Of a stretch of DNA of 11,990 bases, positions 6,935-11,990 are shown piece after piece. The notes under the pieces were generated by a model. It was not told where the DNA came from and did not search any database. It worked only from the letters and a program-made list of their open reading frames with translations. The DNA comes from Elusimicrobiaceae bacterium (GTDB lineage: Bacteria > Elusimicrobiota > Elusimicrobia > Elusimicrobiales > Elusimicrobiaceae): NCBI GenBank assembly GCA_024405075.1, contig JAKSPG010000025.1, forward strand, positions 1 to 11,990, given 5' to 3'. Both the position numbers and the translations under genes were made by a program. How positions within the stretch are numbered: position 1 is the first letter of the stretch; every line of letters begins with the position of its first letter.

Positions 6935-7813
6935 TTATTGATACCGGGCACACCAATGGCCCGGGCAAATTTCCTCCAATTCTTCCTCCCCCGTTATGGG
7001 GGCTTTGGCAGCAAGGGCTTGCAGGGGCTTACCCACTTCGGGTACGGCCGCCAACAACGATTGCGTGTAAGGGTGCGCCGGATGCTCCAGCAACTCTTGC
7101 GCGGACGCTTTTTCCACCAAACGTCCTTGCCGCATGACCGCAATATCATCGCACAAAAAACGTGCCACAGCAAAATCGTGCGTCACAAACAACATGGTTA
7201 ATTGGCGGGTTCGTTTAATATCTTTAAACAGATTTAAAATTTGGGCTTGTACGGACACGTCTAGCGCTGATACCGGCTCGTCCGCCACCAGTACTTGCGG
7301 ATCCAGCGATAATGCCCGGGCAATACAAATACGCTGACGCTGTCCGCCGGAAAATTCATGCGGATACCGGTCCAAATACATTTCCGATAATCCCACCGAG
7401 TGCAACAGTTGTTTTAAAAACGATTCACGCTTTGAGTCCTGTGCGTACAAACCGTGGATATCCAACGGTTCGCTGATCAGTTGGCGCACCGTCATGCGCG
7501 GGTCCAAACTGGAGTACGGATCTTGAAACACCACCTGCATATACCGGCGCAATTCTTTTCGCTCGCGTGCACTTACCTTAAATAGCTCTTTCCCATTGAC
7601 CCGCACCGTACCGGAAGTGGGTTCTTCAATACCCAGCAACACTTTACATAATGTACTTTTACCACAGCCCGACTCGCCCACCAACCCCAGTACGCGGTTT
7701 GCCGGCAGAGTAAGGCTGACATCTTTTAATACCGAAGTCGCAGCTTTTTTACTAAACCAGCCGCGGCGGGCATACGTCTTATACAAGTGTTGGATTTCCA
7801 CCCGCGCGGTCAT
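6935..7813 (-). CDS. oppF: Peptide ABC transporter ATP-binding protein, OppF/DppF family
   Basis: This 292-aa cytoplasmic ATPase carries Walker A GESGCGKST (46-54), Q-loop Q97 in VVFQDPYSSLDP, signature FSGGQRQR (154-161), Walker B VLVADEP (174-180, E179) and H-loop H212 in FVTHD. QDPYSSLDPRMTV and HPAHPYTQSLL are typical of the OppF/DppF branch. The C-terminal tail is short, ending EEICPGHWCARYQ, with two Cys instead of the four-Cys cluster of OppD. The start is the ATG at 7813, whose TGA-overlapping ATGA junction with oppD and the upstream GGGAGGAAC ribosome site fit tight coupling. The reading frame is open for 89 further codons upstream, but that stretch is out-of-frame oppD sequence and is not counted. 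Confidence 0.94.
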   Translation of the reverse strand: MTARVEIQHLYKTYARRGWFSKKAATSVLKDVSLTLPANRVLGLVGESGCGKSTLCKVLLGIEEPTSGTVRVNGKELFKVSARERKELRRYMQVVFQDPYSSLDPRMTVRQLISEPLDIHGLYAQDSKRESFLKQLLHSVGLSEMYLDRYPHEFSGGQRQRICIARALSLDPQVLVADEPVSALDVSVQAQILNLFKDIKRTRQLTMLFVTHDFAVARFLCDDIAVMRQGRLVEKASAQELLEHPAHPYTQSLLAAVPEVGKPLQALAAKAPITGEEELEEICPGHWCARYQ

Positions 7814-8787
7814 TTTTGTTCCTCCCGCCAACAACGCACCAAACGTCCTGCCCGGTTTTGCAGGACAGGCAGTTCGGCACGGCATTTCTCTGTCGCATGC
7901 GGGCAACGCGGCGCGAACGGACAGCCGGACGGCACTTCCCCAGCTACAGGCGGCTGACCCGCAATGGCCGGCAGACGCTCCACCTTGCTTCGTACAGAGA
8001 CGAGCGAAGCCAGTAAACCCTGCGTATAAGGGTGTACAGGGTGAGCAAACAACGCCGCGGCCGGGGCTTGTTCCATGCATAGTCCGCCGTATAATACAAG
8101 TACTTCATCTGCAATTTGGCTGGCTAATGCTAAGTTATGTGTGATAAAAACAACGGCCATATGAGAAGCTTGCTGTAAATTTTTTATCAAGCGCAAAATT
8201 TGGGCTTGAATCGTTACATCCAACGCAGTGGTGGGTTCATCGGCAATTAACACATCCGGGGACAAAGCCAGTGCCATGGCAATCATCACACGCTGGCACA
8301 TCCCGCCGGAAAACTGGAACGGATATTCGTCCAGCCGTTTTTCGGCCTCGGCAATGCCCACCTCTTGCAACAAGTTGGCGGCCTGCTTGCGCGCTTGCTG
8401 GCGGGAAATAACCCGGTGGGCACGCAAGGTTTCACACAGTTGTTCCCCCACGGTTAATACAGGGTTTAAGCTGGCAGCCGGGTTCTGAAAAATCATAGAA
8501 ATTTTTTGTCCGCGCACTTCCCGCAACTGCTCATCGGGTAGCGTTAATAAATCTTTTCCCTGGTACAGTACGCGCCCGCCGCTAATTCGCGCCACAGGCG
8601 GCAATAATCCTAATAAAGAGAGAGCTTGCACGGTTTTGCCACTGCCGGATTCCCCCACCACCGCCAGCACGCGCCCGGCCTTAAGCCTGTACGACAGGCC
8701 GCGCACAACCGGGACAGAATGTCCCGTGCCCGCGAAATCAACGTGCAAATCACACACTTGTAAAACGGCCGTATCCTTCATATCCAT
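7810..8787 (-). CDS. oppD: Peptide ABC transporter ATP-binding protein, OppD/DppD family
   Basis: This 325-aa ATPase partners the oppF product. Motifs are Walker A GESGSGKT (45-52), Q-loop Q101 in MIFQNPAASLNP, signature FSGGMCQR (159-166, with Cys164 where most OppD proteins have Arg), Walker B VLIADEP (179-185, E184) and H-loop H217 in FITHN. The oligopeptide-type C-terminal domain holds four Cys (289, 295, 302, 319) in CPFAPRC...KC...RC. This cluster is known to bind an iron-sulphur centre in a DppD homologue. The gene opens the minus-strand operon. The ATG at 8787 is the longest start, but it has no Shine-Dalgarno and lies 2 nt past a TATAAT box. Met3 at 8781 may be the true, nearly leaderless start. 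Confidence 0.93.
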   Translation of the reverse strand: MDMKDTAVLQVCDLHVDFAGTGHSVPVVRGLSYRLKAGRVLAVVGESGSGKTVQALSLLGLLPPVARISGGRVLYQGKDLLTLPDEQLREVRGQKISMIFQNPAASLNPVLTVGEQLCETLRAHRVISRQQARKQAANLLQEVGIAEAEKRLDEYPFQFSGGMCQRVMIAMALALSPDVLIADEPTTALDVTIQAQILRLIKNLQQASHMAVVFITHNLALASQIADEVLVLYGGLCMEQAPAAALFAHPVHPYTQGLLASLVSVRSKVERLPAIAGQPPVAGEVPSGCPFAPRCPHATEKCRAELPVLQNRAGRLVRCWREEQK

Positions 8788-8789
8788 TT

Positions 8790-8817
8790 ATTATAGCAAT
8801 TTACATCCGTTTGCCCA
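8790..8817 (-). promoter_or_regulatory. Promoter of the opp operon
   Basis: On the minus strand a perfect TATAAT (8795-8790) stands 16 nt from TGGGCA (8817-8812, four of six matches to TTGACA). The start would fall near 8785-8781, at or inside the annotated first codons of oppD, implying a leaderless or nearly leaderless mRNA. It overlaps the plus-strand promoter of the DUF192 gene, so the two may compete. Confidence 0.6.
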
Positions 8818-8828
8818 GTGCATACAAT
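8800..8828 (+). promoter_or_regulatory. Promoter of the DUF192 gene
   Basis: TTTACA (8800-8805, five of six) and TACAAT (8823-8828, five of six) are separated by 17 nt, the ideal spacing; the start would be near 8835, about 22 nt before the ATG. A second candidate is the extended -10 TGCTACACT at 8841-8849, which would start transcription at or next to the ATG. No Shine-Dalgarno is seen in either leader. Confidence 0.55.
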
Positions 8829-8856
8829 ACCCCGTTAATTTGCTACACTAATAGAT

Positions 8857-9381
8857 ATGAGATATTTCCTTTTACTGCTCACGCTTGTTTTGTTGGCGGC
8901 CTGCCAAGGCGAACGTACCGTACAGGTTACGCTACCGGACGGATTTGAAGTAACTGCGGCGATTGCCGATACACCGAAAAAACACCAAAAAGGTCTTATG
9001 TTTGTCAAACACTTGCCGGAAAATGCAGGCATGCTGTTTGTATTTGAGCAAGAAGCACCGCAATCTTTTTGGATGAAAAATACGCTGATTGACTTGGATA
9101 TTATCTTCATCGGCGCGGACCAACGCGTTACCTCCGTGGCTGCCCAGATGCCTCACTCCTATACATATACCCCCGATACCGACGTTGCCTATACCGACGG
9201 TTACGGCCAATACGTACTGGAACTGGCATCTAAAACAGCCGCCCGCCATGGGGTCGTGCCCGGAGCCAAAATTAACTTCTCTACCGTGCGCCAGTTATGC
9301 AAAAAATCCTCTCTATTCTTTGGCTGCTTGCTTTTTCCGCCGCGGCTTATGCACAAAACGACCCGTCTTGGGATGAGTTAA
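8857..9381 (+). CDS. DUF192 family lipoprotein
   Basis: This 174-aa protein starts with a lipoprotein signal, hydrophobic residues 3-13 then LAAC with Cys16 as the lipidated residue, so it is likely membrane-anchored outside the cytoplasm. The DUF192 domain follows (about 20-141), with KGLMFVKHLPENAGMLFVF (45-63), the family's FWMKNT (71-76), LDIIFI (80-85) and the closing VVPGAKINF. The domain's biochemical role is not established. The normal domain end is at about residue 141; the last 27 residues (from Cys148) come from reading through the start and signal peptide of the next gene in another frame. T9296, the middle base of codon 147 (TTA), is one substitution away from making TAA at exactly the next gene's ATG. 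The tail may thus be a lost stop or a sequence error. There is no clear Shine-Dalgarno before the ATG. Confidence 0.88.
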   Translation: MRYFLLLLTLVLLAACQGERTVQVTLPDGFEVTAAIADTPKKHQKGLMFVKHLPENAGMLFVFEQEAPQSFWMKNTLIDLDIIFIGADQRVTSVAAQMPHSYTYTPDTDVAYTDGYGQYVLELASKTAARHGVVPGAKINFSTVRQLCKKSSLFFGCLLFPPRLMHKTTRLGMS

Positions 9382-10769
9382 ACGAAATGGCCAAGCGTCA
9401 TTTAATCAATCTAATTAACATAGACACTTCCCAGCCCGAACCGCAAGAACTCAAAGCAGCACGCTACATTTACAAAGAATTTAACAAACATCACATTGAT
9501 TGGGATATTCTGCGTCCGGATAAAAACCACGCTAACTTACTTGCACGCCTGCCGGGAAGTGACCCTTCCCAAAAGCCGTTACTGCTTATATCCCATTTAG
9601 ACACTGCCTCGGCTGCCGAAGGGTGGACGTATCCGCCTTTTCGCGCTACGCAAAAAGACGGTAACATCTACGGGCTGGGTGCTACCGATGCAAAAAATTA
9701 CACCGCTATTTATACCGCCCTTATCACTTGGCTAAAAAAACACAATCTGATCCCCAAACGTGATATTATTTTCCTGGCTACGTCGGGAGAAGAAGTCGGC
9801 AGTGCTACCGGACTCCAATGGTTAGGTGCTACCCACTGGGAAAAAATTGCCCCCGGCTACGCGCTCAATGAAGGCGGCGGTATCATCAAAAACGAAGAAG
9901 CCGACATCGTATTTGCCGAAGCTTCCACCAAAATGTACATGGATATTAAAGTAACCGCCCACGGAACGGGGGTACACTCCTCCATGCCGGTAGACGATAA
10001 TGCCGTATACATGCTTTCACAAGCACTGGCTAAAATTTCCGCCTACCGCCCGCCGGCCCGGCTAACCCCGCCGGCACGCACGTTATTCAAACTCATCCGT
10101 CCGTTGCAGGAAGAAGACGGCCAAACCACCATTGATGTTTTGCTAAACAGCTCGGAGCAAAACCAACAGGAAGCCGCGCAAGTGATGTCGCAAGATACGT
10201 TCTTCCGCACCCAATTGCAAGACACGCTCAACCCCACCGTACTTTCCGCCAGCCACGATGCGGGTTCTGCCAGTGGGGAAGCGTCTGCCCTTATCAACGC
10301 ACGGTTGTTGCCCGGTTCGGACCCAGACCAATTACTTGCACAACTGCAAGCCTTATTTGAGCCGCAGGATAATATCTCGCTGGAAATAGTGGAACGCCCG
10401 CAGCTGCCTTTCCCCGCGCCCATGGACGGCACGGACCCGCTGTTTGCTTCTATTAATAATACCGCCCAGAAGTTACTACCCGGGGCCATTACCGTACCCG
10501 GCTTGAGTCCGGCCTCCGGCGACAACGAATTTTTGCGCAAACTGGGTGTAATTACCTACGGCCTGGGCCCGGAAATGGATCCGCTAAGCGAAAACAACAC
10601 TCACATAGCCAACGAATTTATCAGCGAGAAAAATTTTTACAGCCAGCTTCAGTTTGTAGCCGGTATATTGTTTGATTTCGCATACGGGAAAGATTTACTT
10701 CCCTTGTCAGCCAACGCACAAACCGACAAAGGCCAAACAACTGTGGCCGAAGCCCCCGCTGGAAAATGA
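9297..10769 (+). CDS. Exported M20 family peptidase
   Basis: This 490-aa protein has a Sec signal peptide (residues 1-19, hydrophobic core ILWLLAFSAAA, predicted cut after AYA). The mature enzyme probably works in the periplasm. The M20 metal site is complete: HLDT (H100, D102), GATDAK (D131), SGEEVGS (E165 base, E166 ligand), NEGGG (E192, Glu in place of the usual Asp) and NNTHIANE (H436). THGTGVHSS-type wording (AHGTGVHSS, about 222-230) marks the dimerisation-domain His. The Glu variant and overall length fit the carboxypeptidase S-like branch rather than PepT, so this is a different subfamily from the peptidase inside the opp operon. The C-terminal 25 residues are low-complexity. The start lies 85 nt before the end of the DUF192 frame and has no clear Shine-Dalgarno. 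Its substrate, peptide or N-acyl amino acid, cannot be told. Confidence 0.9.
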   Translation: MQKILSILWLLAFSAAAYAQNDPSWDELNEMAKRHLINLINIDTSQPEPQELKAARYIYKEFNKHHIDWDILRPDKNHANLLARLPGSDPSQKPLLLISHLDTASAAEGWTYPPFRATQKDGNIYGLGATDAKNYTAIYTALITWLKKHNLIPKRDIIFLATSGEEVGSATGLQWLGATHWEKIAPGYALNEGGGIIKNEEADIVFAEASTKMYMDIKVTAHGTGVHSSMPVDDNAVYMLSQALAKISAYRPPARLTPPARTLFKLIRPLQEEDGQTTIDVLLNSSEQNQQEAAQVMSQDTFFRTQLQDTLNPTVLSASHDAGSASGEASALINARLLPGSDPDQLLAQLQALFEPQDNISLEIVERPQLPFPAPMDGTDPLFASINNTAQKLLPGAITVPGLSPASGDNEFLRKLGVITYGLGPEMDPLSENNTHIANEFISEKNFYSQLQFVAGILFDFAYGKDLLPLSANAQTDKGQTTVAEAPAGK

Positions 10770-10775
10770 TATAAT
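10767..10775 (+). promoter_or_regulatory. Extended -10 promoter of metK
   Basis: TGATATAAT is a perfect extended -10 (TG, one base, TATAAT). Its TGA is the stop codon of the exported peptidase. No good -35 stands upstream, which is usual for extended -10 promoters. Transcription would begin near 10782, giving a leader of about 38 nt that is too short for a SAM riboswitch. AGGAG at 10805-10809 is the ribosome site, with a rather long 10-nt spacer to the ATG. Confidence 0.6.
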
Positions 10776-10819
10776 ATAAAAAAGTTTTCCCCTCAAATTC
10801 ACCTAGGAGTTGTTGTAAT

Positions 10820-11980
10820 ATGATTAAGCAAGGTACTTGTTTTTTTACGTCCGAATCAGTCTCTAAAGGTCACCCGGATAAAGTGTGCGACCAAATTTCG
10901 GACGCTATTTTAGACGAAATTTTACGTAAAGATAAAACCGCCCGCGTGGCGTGCGAAACGTACATCACGCGCGGACTTGTAGTCGTCGGCGGAGAAATTA
11001 CCACCCGCACGTGGGTAGATGTGGAACAAATTGCGCGCGATGTAATTAAAGGCATCGGCTACAATGACGCCAAATATGGTTTTAACCACCACACCTGCGC
11101 GGTAATTAACGTCATCGGCAAGCAATCGCCCGATATCAGCCAGGGCGTAGACGTAGGTGGTGCAGGTGACCAAGGGCTTATGGTGGGATACGCCGTGAAT
11201 GAAACGCCGCAGTACATGCCGCTTTCGCTGGTGCTTTCACACGAAATTTTGAAAAAGTTAGAGGCCGTGCGTAAATCTAATAAGTTGGATTATTTAGGCC
11301 CCGATGCCAAAAGCCAGGTAACGGTGGAATATAAAGACGGAAAACCCGTACGCGTAGATACGGTGGTTGTTTCCACCCAACACACCGAAAAAATTTTGGA
11401 CAAATCGGGCAACCAAATTACCTCAACATCTAAAAAAGAAATTGCCGAAGCGGCTATCTTCCCTGTAGTAAAAAAATGGATGGATAAAAACACAAAGATT
11501 TATATCAACCCGACGGGCAAATTTGTTATTGGCGGCCCCCAGTCCGACACCGGGCTTACCGGGCGCAAAATTATTGTAGATACCTACGGCGGAAGATGCC
11601 CACACGGGGGCGGTGCGTTCTCGGGCAAGGACCCGACGAAAGTGGACCGCTCGGCCGCGTACATGGCACGCTACATTGCCAAAAACATCGTAGCCGCCAA
11701 ACTGGCCCATGAGTGTACGGTACAAATTGCATACGCTATCGGGCGCGAAGAACCCGTCGGCTTTTACGTAGATACGGACGGCACCGGCATTCTGCCAGAT
11801 GAAAAATTAGCACAAATCGCGCGCCGGATTTTCCCGCTTACACCGCGCGGCATTATAGAACACTTCAAGTTGCGCAGTCCCATTTACCGCCAAACGGCGG
11901 CCTTCGGGCATTTTGGGCGTAGTGAATTCCCGTGGGAAAAGACGGATAAAGTTGCTGCGTTGCAAAAAGCCGCCAACTAG
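10820..11980 (+). CDS. metK: S-adenosylmethionine synthetase (methionine adenosyltransferase)
   Basis: This 386-aa cytoplasmic enzyme makes S-adenosylmethionine from methionine and ATP, releasing phosphate and diphosphate. It is full length. The signatures are GHPDK (17-21), the GAGDQGLMVGYA hexapeptide region (114-125), FVIGGPQSDTGLTGRK (235-250), the phosphate-binding GGGAFSGKD (263-271) followed by PTKVDRSAAYMAR, and a C-terminal FGRSEFPWE. TYGGRCPHGGG before the P-loop is a variant of the common TYGG..PHGGG. It is preceded by its own likely promoter and AGGAG ribosome site. Ten bases remain after the stop, so no terminator or downstream partner can be seen. Confidence 0.98.
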   Translation: MIKQGTCFFTSESVSKGHPDKVCDQISDAILDEILRKDKTARVACETYITRGLVVVGGEITTRTWVDVEQIARDVIKGIGYNDAKYGFNHHTCAVINVIGKQSPDISQGVDVGGAGDQGLMVGYAVNETPQYMPLSLVLSHEILKKLEAVRKSNKLDYLGPDAKSQVTVEYKDGKPVRVDTVVVSTQHTEKILDKSGNQITSTSKKEIAEAAIFPVVKKWMDKNTKIYINPTGKFVIGGPQSDTGLTGRKIIVDTYGGRCPHGGGAFSGKDPTKVDRSAAYMARYIAKNIVAAKLAHECTVQIAYAIGREEPVGFYVDTDGTGILPDEKLAQIARRIFPLTPRGIIEHFKLRSPIYRQTAAFGHFGRSEFPWEKTDKVAALQKAAN

Positions 11981-11990
11981 TTTAATGCCC

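Noticed and set aside
7814..8080. An 89-codon N-terminal extension of OppF.
   Set aside because: The stretch is Cys/Gly/Ala-rich out-of-frame oppD sequence; the ATG at 7813 has a strong ribosome site and aligns with the normal OppF start.
10043..10540. A 165-codon minus-strand frame opposite the exported M20 gene.
   Set aside because: It mirrors coding sequence with a complete active-site set on the plus strand and contains no domain pattern.
10776..10819. A SAM riboswitch in front of metK.
   Set aside because: The gap is only 50 nt and shows none of the conserved stems; it holds just a promoter and ribosome site.
1..11990. CRISPR array, insertion sequence, prophage or defence system.
   Set aside because: No spaced direct repeats, transposase, integrase or phage genes are visible; all long frames are housekeeping, transport or peptidase genes.

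Overview
The window looks like a gene-dense piece of a bacterial chromosome with roughly balanced base composition. An exported enzyme with a cleavable signal peptide and a lipobox protein fit a diderm (Gram-negative type) cell. A peptide ABC importer plus two different M20 metallopeptidases suggests a peptide- or amino-acid-using anaerobe. The gene style brings gut Elusimicrobiota to mind, but nothing here proves that, and the assignment is a weak guess. Every gap between genes is shorter than 75 bases. I see no insertion sequence, prophage, CRISPR array or rRNA.

Minus strand, in transcription order from about 8787 down to 1: oppD, oppF, a cytoplasmic PepT-like M20 peptidase, oppB, oppC, an AMP-forming acyl-CoA ligase, cca (tRNA nucleotidyltransferase), tRNA-Gly(CCC), and a membrane-anchored protein that runs off the left edge. 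Junctions are tight: oppD/oppF share ATGA, oppF/peptidase are 9 nt apart, peptidase/oppB 7 nt, oppB/oppC 3 nt, and ligase/cca overlap by 8 nt. From oppD to oppC this is very likely one peptide uptake and breakdown operon: OppB and OppC form the pore, OppD and OppF supply ATP, and the peptidase cleaves imported peptides. No substrate-binding protein (OppA) lies in the window. The ligase starts 44 nt after oppC and may read through from the operon or use its own weak promoter.

Plus strand, from 8857 to the right edge: a DUF192 lipoprotein, an exported M20 peptidase whose start lies inside the DUF192 reading frame (85 bp overlap), and metK (S-adenosylmethionine synthetase), complete just before the window ends. 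The 69 bp between oppD and the DUF192 gene holds two overlapping divergent promoters, and neither gene has a clear Shine-Dalgarno sequence.

Most of the content is ordinary housekeeping and transport, and I do not see a convincing new biological system. The points most worth checking are a compact three-way-junction inverted repeat at 2-73 where the left-edge gene stops looking like its expected fold, the DUF192/M20 overlap that one base change would turn into a TAATG stop-start, possible leaderless starts at the divergent promoter, and a tRNA gene lacking CCA that lies between cca and an mRNA starting only 18 nt downstream.
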